The notes under the pieces are model-generated. The model was not told where the DNA came from. It saw only the letters and a list, made by a program, of their open reading frames with translations, and did no database searches. From contig RHPI01003642.1 in assembly GCA_009103225.1 (NCBI GenBank), forward strand, positions 733 to 64,732: a stretch of DNA of 64,000 bases, given 5' to 3'. This document shows positions 23,623 through 35,220 of this stretch, in pieces. Made by a program: the position numbers and the translations under genes. Numbering within the stretch: the first letter of the stretch is position 1; every line of letters begins with the position of its first letter. The DNA is from Chlorokybus atmophyticus (lineage: Eukaryota > Streptophyta > Chlorokybophyceae > Chlorokybales > Chlorokybaceae).

Positions 23623-25434
23623 ATGGCCGAGGTGCAGGTCCAGCAAGAGGATGACAAGAAGCGTATTAAGGAGAAAGGTCTAGAAGGTCAGTCAGTGCAG
23701 TCCTAGGAGGAGGGCTCCATCACCATCATGCATGCAACCATGCGTGTCAACTGACATAGGTGTACTTACGCACATGCATGCTGAGCAAAGCTTGCACGTC
23801 TGCGTGGCATTTGAGACAGCTTGTGAGCCGGTCTGTTGGTCTTTGGTCAGGCGTTGGTTTATAAGCTTCAACCACAGATTGTCCTAGATAGGATGCATAC
23901 AAGCAAACAGTGTCAGTGTGGGCAAAGAGCGAGCATACAAGTAAGGTTTTGTCATGTCAATACAGCGTGCATGGACGGTATGCATGCAACATGCATGGTG
24001 GGGGTGAAAGCATGTTGACAGCAGACCTTAGCTGGAGCAGTTATTGCACCTTGCTAAGTCATGTAAGCACACACAACTTTACCAGGTTACGCACTCTTCA
24101 CATCGCACAAACAAGTGCAGCTGTCCATTGTTAGTCAAGTGATGCGAAACCTTCAAGATGCGTATGTACTGTGACATCCAATCATTGCATGTTAGGTTGG
24201 GAGGCCAACTGGCAGGAGGGAAGGATTATGTGGGACAAGGGGACATCACCGGAGATTCTGCTGCGCCTCCTGCAAAATAAGCAACTACCACCTGGAAGGG
24301 CACTCGTCCCTGGCTGCGGATCTGTACGTTGTATGCAGCTTGACGTTGTATTTGATGGCTTGTCCTCTATGGCCATCTGGGCTTTGCTTGCATGCAGTGT
24401 TGATATTGTCTGTTTTCAAGTGTTAGATTCACAACCCATGCTTGAACGATGATGCATTCGACTTTTGGCCTGCATGCAAGAGTGGGATGTGTGCAATTTC
24501 TGACTCTCTCACAACAACTCAAGACCATCATGCCTTTCATAGGGATACGATGTCATCACATTCGCCAAGTCTGGATATCAGGCTGTAGGGTTGGATGGTG
24601 CACCAAGCGCAATCAAGAAAGCCGAGCAGGTGGGTACACCACGAATGCATACAGTAGCCTGCTGCCATAAAGTGCCTCTGCTCATCTCACATGCGCGCCT
24701 ACACAGCTGCGCCAGGACGCTGGCCTCACCGCAGATCAGGCGCAATTTGAGCTAGCTGACTTCTTCACATACAAACCAGACGCACCGTTTGATGTCATCT
24801 TTGACTACACGTGAGTCCGTTGCTCTCCTCTTTGATGCATTCAGTGCTCGCACTGCCGCCTTGTTCACCAACTGCAATCATTCTGCCATGGATTGACGGC
24901 TGAGTCATCACATATTATCATGTGTTTCAGGTTCTTCTGTGCGATACAACCTGAGCAAAGACCTGCATGGGCAGCAAAGCAGGCATCGCTTCTGTCTGCA
25001 TCTGGAACCTTGATCACCCTGATATACCCGGTGAGTACCCGGCTTCCACACTGCCTGGCGCAGGCAGTCAAGGCTGATACTGGGTCTTTGCGCGCAGATT
25101 GGCACGCATGAGGGAGGCCCACCGTTTGCTGTGCATCCTGATCAGTAAGCAGCAAGCACAGTTGATTTCACACAGAAACACCTGTTAAACGGGTCTAACT
25201 TCTTACTTGGCAACAGCTACGAAGCAGTGTTGAAGCCGGTTGGGCTCGAATGCGTCACCTTGAGTGATGTGGACTGCAGCCATGCTGGGCGCGAGGTGCG
25301 TTGTCACACAAAGGCCACCTCTGGCAGTTCTGTACTTCAATCAGGGTGCACTGTTGTATGCTGATGAAGTTCTTTGTTTACAGGGTAAGGAGAAGCTCGG
25401 CTTATGGCGCAAGCAGTCGCAGTCAACGTTGTAA
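23623..25434 (+). CDS. Thiol/halide methyltransferase (TPMT superfamily, HOL-like)
   Basis: Eight exons (23623-23686, 24196-24323, 24543-24629, 24707-24810, 24931-25030, 25098-25144, 25217-25295, 25384-25434) join to 219 residues. WEANWQEGRIMWDKG is the substrate-binding N-terminal block; ALVPGCGSGYDV (residues about 57-68) is SAM motif I; AVGLDGAPSAI carries the acidic ribose-binding residue; PFDVIFDYTFFCAIQP is motif III with the aromatic active-site region. Length matches plant HOL/TMT proteins (about 227), which methylate thiocyanate, bisulfide and halide ions to volatile products. Human TPMT shares the fold but has a longer N-terminus. The exact anion preference cannot be read from sequence. 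All introns are GT-AG and phases close. Confidence 0.9.
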
Positions 25435-26178
25435 ACATCTCATTGGTTAGTTGTGTGATTTTTGTATAGTTGTTATATAATTGGGCAATTCTGTGCCAGT
25501 GTGTTTGCTGAGGGGAAGGGGGTATAGTTTTCCCTCACCCAGAGGTGAATTTCGCGTCGAACACAGTTGCATAAATGAATAAAAGTCTGTTGTATCAACG
25601 AATCTAGCGCCGTGTTTGTAGGTAGCACTGACCCTCATCATACACCTTTTCGCATTGGTAAGAATGCGTCTTGGTCGCATGATCGCCACTGCTTGTAGTA
25701 GTTTGCATGCAATTTTTGCTGTTGGCAATGTTTGACGCTGAAGACAGCGAATGACACTGACTTACTGTACATACCTTGCACTCTGGCACGCAAACGTCCA
25801 TGAAGATGTGTGCATTAGGCAAGAGCAGGCGGGTGTGGATGCTCGGCCTGAGAATCCAGCGACCATCAGGCCAGCAAGCTGCATGCTTGTGCTCGCCACC
25901 ATGATGGTACACTGAAGGGTCATCTCGACAACCTGGCCATGTGTGACCGAGTCCTGCTTGGCCATGTTACTGAGATCATGCGCATTGCATTGGCTACGGC
26001 ATTGGCTACGATGGTCGCTGGCTGTGGTGCACCGCATGTGATTTTTCCTGCTATATATACATATGTACGAGTGACACATTATGTGGGCACGGTCCTGCAC
26101 GCGCTCACAACTTACCCTGAAGCCAGCATTATAGCCATTCATTATACAACACCAGAGCGCACAACTGAGGTTTGTCTG
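25435..26178. other. Convergent intergenic region, nothing recognised
   Basis: Lies between the methyltransferase and SWEET 3' ends. Short frames on both strands lack domains. Confidence 0.6.
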
Positions 26179-27895
26179 CTACGGTAACTTGCTGTGAGTC
26201 TCGTCTTGCTTTGTTGGAGCATCAACGACTATTGAAACTACAGTCGGCGCCTTGCTTTCAAGGTGCGAGCCAGCTGGAGGACACAAACCCGCCACAGAGT
26301 CAGGTTTACTTTCTGATGCTTGGGATTCTGGAGTACTCAGCTCATCTGCGCTGGCACGCACGGGACGCTTGTAATACATGGCGTACAGCACCAACTGTAT
26401 GATTCCAAGTATGCTGCCCAACACATTGGGTACCTGCAATACAGCAGAAGTTGAGGTAACCAGCAAGCAGTGTGCACAACCAGCATTGGAAGGACTGCTC
26501 ACCATGACATAGACGTCCCGCACATATATACCATATGTACCGAAGCAGGCAGCGCAGAGGAAGGTACACAGCGACAGCAAGAACGGCATGTACTCGGTGC
26601 TTTTAGTTGTGATGACCAACCGCTGTGCAGCAAAGAAAAAAATTGTAAGCCAACAGCACTACAAGCAGTGTGACATTAAGTTGGCCACGACACCGTGCTT
26701 GCCAGTGTGAACATGCAGGCAAAGACCCTACCATAGCTGCAAGTGGGGATGCGAACATGCTCGTTGCCCAGATAGCGCCCAACACGCCAAGAACGGTAGT
26801 ATCTGTATCCCCTCGTGGAATTGCAGAGGACAGCACGAGCACTGACAATGTGACTGTGTACACCAGCGCGGGACCGAGCAGCTTAAAGGCAAAATTTCTC
26901 TGCACCACACACAGAGGCCACGGAATGGAGCAGATGATGTGTGGGTGTGATGTCTAGCAAGTGTGTCATCACGGGCTGCAGATGCGTACCCGCTGCTGGC
27001 CCCGGGAGTATCTGAGGTATATTGAAACATAGATGGCTTCTAGTACAGCGCCAACACCATTGCACACCAGGACAGCATAACTGCAGCACAGGGGCAGCAA
27101 TGCAAGTCCACAACATCAACAACCAGTATAAGAAAAGGTGGCACATGGACCATGCTGGCGCATGCAGCAAATCATTGCATACTTACCGACTAGCAGTAAC
27201 AAACGGCAGCGAGTACAGCGTCCATGTCACGCAGTTGCACAGCGTCACCGCGTATGGGACTCCTGAGAAATCTTCGATCGACCGAGTCTTTCTGATTTGC
27301 CAAAACGTACGCCTGCATGCGTGGTGACCATTGGACTGCGGGCCGATAGGACACATTTACTCGAGCTGCTTACAATGCATGCAAAGTAGTGGTGTGTGGT
27401 GCTTACACTGGAGAAAGAAATAGTGCGATTGCCGCCGCAGCCCCTGCATGCATGAGACAACTCAGCACACGCATGCAGCAACCCGTCGAAGCAATGCTGT
27501 TGTACTCTTTGTTTGTGTTCATGCAAGCCCGTCTAAGACGTGCTTGACAGCGTGAGCTCCCAGTCAGAAAGTCCGTTCAGACGCCATGAACTATGCAACT
27601 CGTGACAAGCATGGAATAGCAGAGAAAGCTCTTTGCTGCAAGGAAATTGCAGCATTGATTGACACTTTAACTGCACCATGGATATATTACATTAACTTAT
27701 CTACCGCCAGGGCTTTGAGCGTATTTGGCTATCGGCATGCATGCATACCCAGCTGCATGCCTCGCCCAATGACCCCTAGCTACTCAATAAATTCAGTCCA
27801 ATGAGCCGTCACTGTCTCACACTCACCACAATCCAGTAAGGCTTACCGGCGTAGCCCACAGCTGCTTTCACAGTCGGGTCAATATGCCACGACAT
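26179..27895 (-). CDS. SWEET: SWEET-family sugar transporter (MtN3/saliva)
   Basis: Seven minus-strand exons (27895-27847, 27443-27407, 27312-27187, 27080-26990, 26899-26732, 26622-26503, 26433-26179) give 281 residues. LSPVRTFWQIRKTRSIEDFSGVP follows TM1 (quoted in part: LSPVRTFWQIRK) and is a SWEET signature; ASPLAAM and TKSTEYMPFLLSLCTFLC are the equivalent block in the second MtN3 repeat; VPNVLGSILGIIQLVLY forms the last helix. The expected pattern is seven membrane helices as 3+1+3. The C-terminal tail of about 65 residues is polar and soluble, as is usual in plant SWEETs. SWEETs are uniporters moving sugars down gradients at the plasma, vacuolar or Golgi membrane. Start at 27895 is the only ATG that reads into exon 2; an extra upstream exon cannot be excluded. 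Confidence 0.93.
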
Positions 27896-29773
27896 GCTGC
27901 TCCTTCACGCACGACTTAGACCAATCAGTGTTGCTGATCTCACCGACCTGCAAGCGGGAGACGTCGTTGAGCAAGAGCAGAAAAGAGATTACAACACAAA
28001 CACTGACTTGAGAACAAACACTTCTACCGCTTAGAGCTAACACTACCGCTGCGCCAATCACATGCAGATCAAGGTAGCATACGCAACACAGCACAGGGCA
28101 TGCAGCCTGCATAGCAACGAGTCGCCGATGATCAAGAAAAGCATCCACTCCTGCACTCGCGTTGGAATTCCATAGAAGCCGTTTGCACAAGACCACACCC
28201 AGTCAGCCTGCCTCTGTGCCAGCGCCGGCGGCAGCGGTGATGATATCGTTCTCCCTTCTCCTGTTGCCGCCGCACATTCGAGATGAGAGAGAGTCGGCGT
28301 CGACAGCAACGACGACGGCGCGCACGGCTGCAACGTCAAGCACCGCATCGCCGTGTGGGCTGGTTGGCGCGGCCCGATTAGGCTGGCACTAGCAGGTTAG
28401 GCCTAAGCGTTAAGCTCCGCTGCCGGACATGTTGAGACTGCGCCGGTAGCACGACTGGTATGTCAGCGCACTACATGCCGGCCACGTTGTCCGGGTTAGG
28501 CAGCTTTATTGCATGAGCACAGCGCAGCCCCGGATGAGGTCGCATGTTCAGCACTTCAGCTCGACACTTTTGGCTTTTGTCAGAAGTGTGTGCACCGTTT
28601 GCTTACCCCCGCTGAAAGCATACTGGCTATAGACTATAGACGCAGAATGATGGTAGGGATCCATCCAATCAACGCTGCCATGACTTACCGTACCATACAA
28701 CGAGCAGGCGATGATGTTGTTCAAATGTCCAATCATAAAAGCACAGGTATTGAATTTGTCAATGTATTATTGAGAAATCGGGTACATTGATCACCGGTAA
28801 TCACGGACATCGGCAATTAGGCGCGTGGTTATTTTAGCAACAGTTAAACGCTCTACTTCTTGACCTCTGTCATCAATACAAACTCCCCTTACAAACAACG
28901 CCCCCAGCCCCCCCCCCCCCTTTTCAAGATCGATGGGGGGGGGTTGTAGTACGGGGGTATTCGACAAAACATACCCGTATACGGTGAGTGGCATGTGGAT
29001 GTCTGATCAATTGGTGTAAGTAACCTAATGTCGTATACCGGTAGTTCTAGCAACCACGACGATTATTTCAACTTGGTGCATTGTTGGGTTGCAGGGGTGC
29101 ACATGTCACTCTGTTTCACCATTACATCAAGTAATGCGTAGCGTTACACAAAAGAATATCAATGAACATGAAGGTTGAACTTTATCTTGTAATGCAAACA
29201 ACATCAAATATGATGAGCACAATTGGGTTACTAATATCGGCTCTTAAAGTCATACAGTTCATTATTCTTTGTCGCCGACATGCATGCGTTACAACACGGC
29301 GTGAGGGAAGAGATGCGACATCAATGTTATCAAATTGCACATTAAATAAGTTGACTATGCAAAGTGATGTTCATATCATGTGCAAAGCGATTAATATGCA
29401 TGTAGTGCAAAACACAACAAAGTGATCATTGCCTATCATAGTTCACTTGTATGTTACAAGGGTATGGCTAGTTGTAATACAGGTATAGTGCAACCAATCA
29501 CATTGGTGAAATACAAATGGCTGTGCTTGCCTGCATGTTGACAATGACCGTGTATACACACATGCACCGCATTGCATACTTTGTACAGAATTTAGTCCGA
29601 TGTGCCCCAATGACTGACACTGCAGTGTCTCAAGTCGCGAGTTGCCGGCATGGTTGTGGGTATGCCATCAAACCCACTTAACCTTAGCAACACCTACTGT
29701 AACTGCAGACCTGTCCTTACATACAAACAGCGCAATCACCAACCCCAACCACAAGAATTGTGATACAAGCTCT
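27896..29773. other. Intergenic region between SWEET and YKT6
   Basis: Contains the 5' side of SWEET and the 3' side of YKT6. A GC-rich patch (28200-28430) could be an untranslated leader. A C-run/G-run hairpin lies near 28.9 kb. From about 28.7 to 29.5 kb the DNA is AT-richer, with no supported frame. Confidence 0.55.
28908..28943. repeat. C13 ... G9 homopolymer hairpin
   Basis: A run of about thirteen C is followed after 14 bases by nine G, able to fold into a stem. It resembles the cluster at 3757-3835. Confidence 0.75.
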
Positions 29774-31722
29774 TCATTGAATCAGACAGCACGTGTTGTG
29801 CTTCTTGGCAGTTTTGTAGAACATCTGCGGCACAGCGAGCCTGGTAAATACACGCAACACAAGCACAACTCGTACTGCAAAGTAGGTCAACATGACACCA
29901 CACCTGCGAAGCCATTGAAAGATCGGTGCTTTTGCTAACAAGAGTGTCCAACTTTTCGCCCCTTGCCAATACGCTATCAATGGTTTTGTGCTGCAGAGCC
30001 CCACGGTCAGCATTAGAATCAAGCACTGTACTAGGTTGCTAACTACACAAGGTGAAAAGTAATTGAACAGTGTGCAATCTACTACCAGAATGATCTTTGT
30101 CTCATCAAGCTCTTGCTGAATCTTCATCAACTTGTCCGCTTGTGAAGGATCCTACGCACGCTCTGTCAGCAGGGAGCACACCACATAGCGGCATACAGAT
30201 GTGGAGAAAAACACCAACATCTACCTGATATTTGACAATCGCATCTTGCAAAACTGGCACTTGAGCGGCACTGTCTTCCGTCACAGCTTTCCATGTGTCT
30301 CCAGCATACGCCATGTAGTCATCAAGGACCTGATGGAAGGTTACATGGTAGATTAGCAGCAAGCGGCAAGTCATCTTAAAAGCACACAACAACAGTACAC
30401 CTGTACAATGTTGCCAATAACTGGTGGGTACCTTGTTGATGACGCAGAATGCACTTCTGAGGGGATACGCGTTATCTACTACTGCAATTCCACACAGCCC
30501 TGATCGGTTGTGGCAATGACATATGTAACCTGCAAGCCACATCTGCAATCAATGAAGGCAGATCATAAATGCAATTCGTGACGGTAGTTCAAACCACGAA
30601 GCACGAGGACGCAACCAGCATAGCATGCCAACAACTTTGATCATAGGCAGGGCAGATTCACACGATCTACGACTGAAGCCCTCAAGTTAACACATCTACT
30701 TCCTTCCTGCACCGTCTGCAACATAAACCGTCTACTCATGGTGGAACTTGGGGCATAGCTTCATTCAGAGTAAGGAGAAACCCTGTGCCTTCTGGTCTGG
30801 AGCTACACCCATGCCAGGCCTGCAGCCTACACACAGTCATGGGGAGTGATGGCGAGGAGTGTCTCGCAACAACCTGCTAGCTACTCCAAGTATATTGTCA
30901 AGGTAGGTTGAAGGCTAGCCTCTCTTGTCTCTCAATCAGGTTAACATCACAAGCATGCCTAGAGACTGGCATCGCTGCAATGGATGCTAGCATGCCTAAT
31001 GCGCCAAATAAGAAACGAGGCGCCTGACTAGGACCATGAATATTGCACGTGCACGCAAATTCAGAACACAACATCTAGCATCCCAGAGAGAGCCACAAGC
31101 TTGGCAAAATTGGCTACAACAGCACACGATTGACAAATTTGCCACATAATTGGTTTCGTTATGGCTTGCACAGCCATAACGAAGACAACCAAGACAGCAT
31201 GTGGTACAGATTAAATAAAAAAAAAGTCCTCTGCAGCTGGTGAACAAAACACTGACCAAGTGACGATGATGAATGCAGCACACATAGTAAACTACTGAAT
31301 GGCGGTTGACCGTATGTTGACTAGTTGCAACACATGGCTGCGTGTAAGCTAACTACAACCGTACGCCGCAGGCAGTTGAGGAAGTGGGCGTGCCTGCTAG
31401 CATGCTACTGAAGGTCATTTAGGAAACGACATCAAGCTCGTGTTGCGGCGCATACTGTTACACCCTAATCCAGCCGAAACGCAAAGCGAGGAGAACTGCA
31501 CAAGCAAGCATTCAGGCCAAATCAGCCACCTTCGTGCTCAACGGACTGGCGCGTGCCGGGGGCAGTGCGTTTGGCGACGGTCCTAGCGACGAAGGTGGCC
31601 ATCTCCTTAACGCTGCTCCGTTGGAAGTACCCGAAGTTGCTCACATCCGCCGCCATGCCCAGCAGTGTCGCCTCCCCCACCTCTCCGTTCCATCGCAGCA
31701 ACGCCAGCGCCGTTATCTTCAT
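29774..31722 (-). CDS. YKT6: R-SNARE YKT6
   Basis: Six minus-strand exons (31722-31530, 30529-30432, 30329-30225, 30151-30086, 29990-29904, 29824-29774) give 199 residues; human YKT6 has 198. The N-terminal longin domain starts MKITALALLRW and contains FGYFQRSSVKEMATFVARTV. The SNARE helix runs DKLMKIQQELDETKIIL, then HKTIDSVLARGEKLDTLV, with R164 as the zero-layer arginine. The end CCLIQ is a double-cysteine CAAX box: C196 for prenylation and C195 for palmitoylation, the only membrane anchor of the family. YKT6 cycles between cytosol and Golgi, endosome, vacuole and autophagosome membranes. Intron 1 is about 1 kb, unusually long for this window, and contains a 12-bp hairpin. All splice sites are GT-AG. 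Confidence 0.97.
31155..31183. repeat. 12-bp hairpin in YKT6 intron 1
   Basis: TTCGTTATGGCT pairs exactly with AGCCATAACGAA across a 5-base loop. Confidence 0.85.
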
Positions 31723-32241
31723 CTCCCCCTCTCCCGCTGTCTACCTCAACCCTCTCGCGTTGCCGCCACCTCCTAGCCTACCACCAGCCTCTCACTGTCA
31801 GGCCGACTCAGCTGGCTCCAGGCCTGCACATCAGCTCTCCAGCAGCGATAGCCAGGGGATGAAGACGCCTTGCCTAGTACTTGGGCAAGCTGCTGTGTGC
31901 GTGAAAGCTCAACCAAGCACGCCCGGCCAACGCCGCAAAGACAACTTCTCCGCTTGGCAACTTGCTGCCGGTTCCCTTGCGTGCTGGTCCTTGTCTCCTC
32001 CTCCTGCTTGCCGTCAGCTGCCGCCGCGCCTGCGGTCGGATCAGCGCCTCGACACGTGTCCGTTGATGGAGTCAGCCAGCTGTCAACACAGCAGACGTCC
32101 GTGCTTGTCATGCGCACAAGGATTGTGCGCAGCGCACAGCAAATTAGCTGAGGTTAGGGTTTGTTAGGTCTGTTGGCGGGGGGGTGGGAGGGGGTTGTAG
32201 CGGCGGTGTCGTGCTTGTAGGCGTCTGGCCTGCCGAGAGGG
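31723..32241. promoter_or_regulatory. Divergent YKT6 / RPN12 promoter region
   Basis: A 519-bp gap between opposed ATGs. Long frames cross it on the plus strand (about 31553-32167) but they are compositionally driven and have no domain. Confidence 0.45.
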
Positions 32242-33948
32242 ATGGCGTCCAAGCTGCCAGAGCTGCAAAAGCTGTTTGACAGCTTCAAACAGGCGTACGC
32301 CGTCGGGGATCTCAAGCGCTGCAGCGACTTACTGGTCCAGCTGAAGGTGTGCGTGTGTGCGGGCCCTGGCAATTGCTTGTTCTGCTGCTCTAGCGCAGGC
32401 GTTACAAGCACAGATACATAAGTGGCGTACTGATGTTTTAATGTGCATGCTGTGGTCCTGCATTACCACATGTGAAGGACACTTGCAGCTCATTTAGTCA
32501 CAAGCTTTTGCGACATCCACGTTGTTAGTGCATGTTTTTGTAATATTACCAATTGTCCGGTGAAGTAACAGCAGCTCTCAATTACAGTAGCAGTTAGCAC
32601 TCGTCGTAAGTCACAGCATGCTGTATGATTGTCATCGCATCGACGCATGTGCCACTTCATCCCAGACAAGGCTTTCCTCCACATTACATGAACTCATCTC
32701 CACAAGTTTATGTAATCATGATGATAACATCAACTCGTGGAGATGTGGTAGATGAGTTCATTGGCCGCTACGAATGCTGAATATGATTTGTTGTTTATTC
32801 AGATCAAGTTGACGGAGTTCTCTTCCCTGCCACCACTGTACAAGGAGTCGCAAAGCTCCATTCAAGAGCTCACCGTCGCAAGTACGTGCTACATCGCTGA
32901 CAATTTGGCTTTGAAACGCCATTACATACACGTTGACAACGTGCAACATGATGCTCAAGAGCATTTGGCCAACAGGAGACATTTTGGAGCATGCAGTCTT
33001 GCTGAGTGTCCGGTTGCGCGACGAGGCAGCTTTTGAGCGCAACTTTCAACAATTGAAGGCATACTACACAGACACAACGTGCGCGCTTGCAGCATGTCCC
33101 AGCTACCATCATTGGTGGGTTGCATATTGTCCAGCTGCAAAACTCTTGTCGTCACTTGCAGGCATCTTTTAGCACCATCCGCGCAACAGTATTGCATCAC
33201 TGGGCTCAACCTGTTGCGGCTACTTGTGCAAAATCGCATTGCCGAGTTTCACACAGAGGTGGAGCTTATCCCACCTCAGGCTCAGGTATGTAGTGTTTGG
33301 ACATGGACGTCACAACTGTTTACAGCTTGCTGGCAGCACGCATATACAATATGGTATGGCATGGCTGTGGCTTGAGATGGTCACGTGCAGGCAAGTCCAC
33401 ACATCCACCATGCGATTGCAGTTGAGCAAAGCCTTATGGAGGGCGCATACAATAAGGTGTTGTCTGCCCGGAATGACATTCCAGATTCCGCTTATGGCTA
33501 CTTCATGGACTTGCTCATAACGACTGTAAGGTGGGGTTATGTTTGTAGGTTTGCACTTTGTGTCTCAAGATCGCAATGATGTTGTTCTCAACTGCTTATC
33601 TTTTTGGTCACTGCCAGGGATGAGGTTGCTGGGTGTAGTGAGAAGGCTTACACATCTCTGAAGTTAGGTGATGCGCGCAAGATGATGATGTTGCCATCCG
33701 ATGCAGAAGCCCTTGAGTATGCACAACAGGTATGGTCTTTGCAGTGCAATGCGCAATAACATGTACCAGCTGCGCAACTTGATTTTGCTTATAACAGCGT
33801 GTTCTTTTTGCTGCAGAGGGGTTGGGAAGTGCGAGACTCAACGATTTACTTTACAACCAAAGAAATGACAGCCTGCCGAGAGCTCCCATCCCTCCAGATC
33901 ATAGATCAGACATTAGCGTATGCTAGGGAGTTGGAGCGCATAGTCTGA
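32242..33948 (+). CDS. RPN12: 26S proteasome regulatory subunit RPN12
   Basis: Seven exons (32242-32346, 32803-32881, 32976-33078, 33162-33285, 33391-33530, 33618-33729, 33817-33948) give 264 residues; plant RPN12a has about 267. Landmarks are FDSFKQAYAVGDLKRCSDLL, RDILEHAVLLSVRLRDEAAF, GLNLLRLLVQNRIAEFHTEV, EQSLMEGAYNKVLSARND and the C-terminal LPSLQIIDQTLAYARELERIV (quoted end: ELERIV). The C-terminal half is the PCI domain, which seats the subunit in the 19S lid; RPN12 incorporation completes lid assembly. The exon 5 donor is GTGGGG at 33531, chosen because it restores VRDEVAGC; the nearer GTAAGG would break frame. A green-algal style TGTAA polyadenylation motif lies at 34030, 82 bases after the stop. 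Intron 1 contains an imperfect inverted repeat. Confidence 0.96.
32689..32760. repeat. Imperfect inverted repeat in RPN12 intron 1
   Basis: TGAACTCATCT (32689-32699) pairs with AGATGAGTTCA (32750-32760), and the overlapping CATCTCCACAAGTT pairs with AACTCGTGGAGATG (32732-32745) at 13 of 14 positions. The right arm has an insertion relative to the left. Confidence 0.7.
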
Positions 33949-35220
33949 CCACGTTGGTTGGGATCTACCTCCTCAGCTTGTTGCTGTTGCACTAATCAGC
34001 TGCAACCACGACCTTGCCAGCATGTTTGGTGTAACCTGTGCCAGGAAGTCTCTCCAGATTTTGCAGCGAAGCAGGTCTTCCGAGCTGGTGCATGCGGGCA
34101 AAACCAGCCATGACAAGCACGTGAGAGTGGTACTTCATTGCAGATGTTGGCAAATTTGTCAAGCGCGAACACATTTGCTAGTAGGCAATCTGCGAGCTTT
34201 CTAGAAACGTCAATGGGATGTCAGCATACAATTCACACAAGCAGCATGCTGAGTACACATACCAACCCCACCACCCAACCCCAACCAGCACCTAACCAGC
34301 CCAGCACCCAAACCGAACACAGCACAGCCTGTGCGGAGGGCACTGGACCAGGCACTGCTGACGTCGGCAGTGCAACGCAACTACGACACAACCCAGCAAA
34401 CCCTGCTGCGTCGCTAGCAGAGGGCGAGGAAGGAGGCGGAGCCAGGGAGAGAGGGAGGGGGAGTCCTGGTCGCCAATGTGCATGCTGTCTGCGTGACCGA
34501 AAGCGCCAACAACTGACCAACGCCCATGTGGGCAGGTGATTACCAACTGCATATTGACTGCTGCATGTCTAACGGGGTAGAGGCAGTAGATTAGCGTGCT
34601 AGTAGTAGCCCGGTGGTCAACTAATTGTCATTTGTACGACACCTTGCATGTGTTGCTGCGTGCTGACTGAACTACACATTATGCATGCGCATGCATGTCC
34701 TGCATTTGATGTATACCCCTCTCGCATTTCCTGTACATTGCCTGCGCACCCGCACGTATGTTGCGTAACAACCTCCACAATGGCTGCATCTCGTGTGCAC
34801 ATCAGTTTGTTGCGTGCTACATGACTCAGCACACCCTCCTGCGGACCACTCCTTGCGGAGATAGTGCATTAGCGCCAACATCGCTCACTCGTGGCTCAAG
34901 GTTCCTGGCTGTCCAAAATTATAGAACAAAGCATTGCATGTGTACTGGGTAAGCTACGCATGCTAGCATATGTGTGCAACTGGGCACATGCCGGTCGAAT
35001 ACACCAGCATACTACTTTCATTCCCCATACTATACTGGTACATTTACATGGTGTATACTATACACCTTTCCTGAGTAATGTATATACAAACACGTCAATG
35101 TACATGTGCCAGCAAGCGTGGGCAGCGCCAGGCCGGGACACGCTTGCGCTCCACCGGCTTGTTGGTTTGACGTTAGTATACATACGGGCTTCAAGTGCCT
35201 TGTTGGACTTGCGAGGCGCG
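33949..35220. other. Convergent intergenic region
   Basis: Lies between the RPN12 and DUF1348 gene 3' ends. It holds one dispersed repeat (34568-34737) and a CCCAACCCCAACC-like patch (34260-34320). No gene is supported. Confidence 0.6.
34568..34737 (+). repeat. Dispersed repeat, copy B
   Basis: Carries AACGGGGT, GTAGCCCGGTGGT and ATACCCCTCTCGCATTT in the same order as copy A at 6912-7121, with TGCATGCGCATGCATG between them. Confidence 0.6.

Noticed and set aside
31553-32167. 204-codon plus-strand frame upstream of RPN12
   Set aside because: It overlaps the first exon of YKT6 in antisense and has no domain or splice continuity into RPN12.
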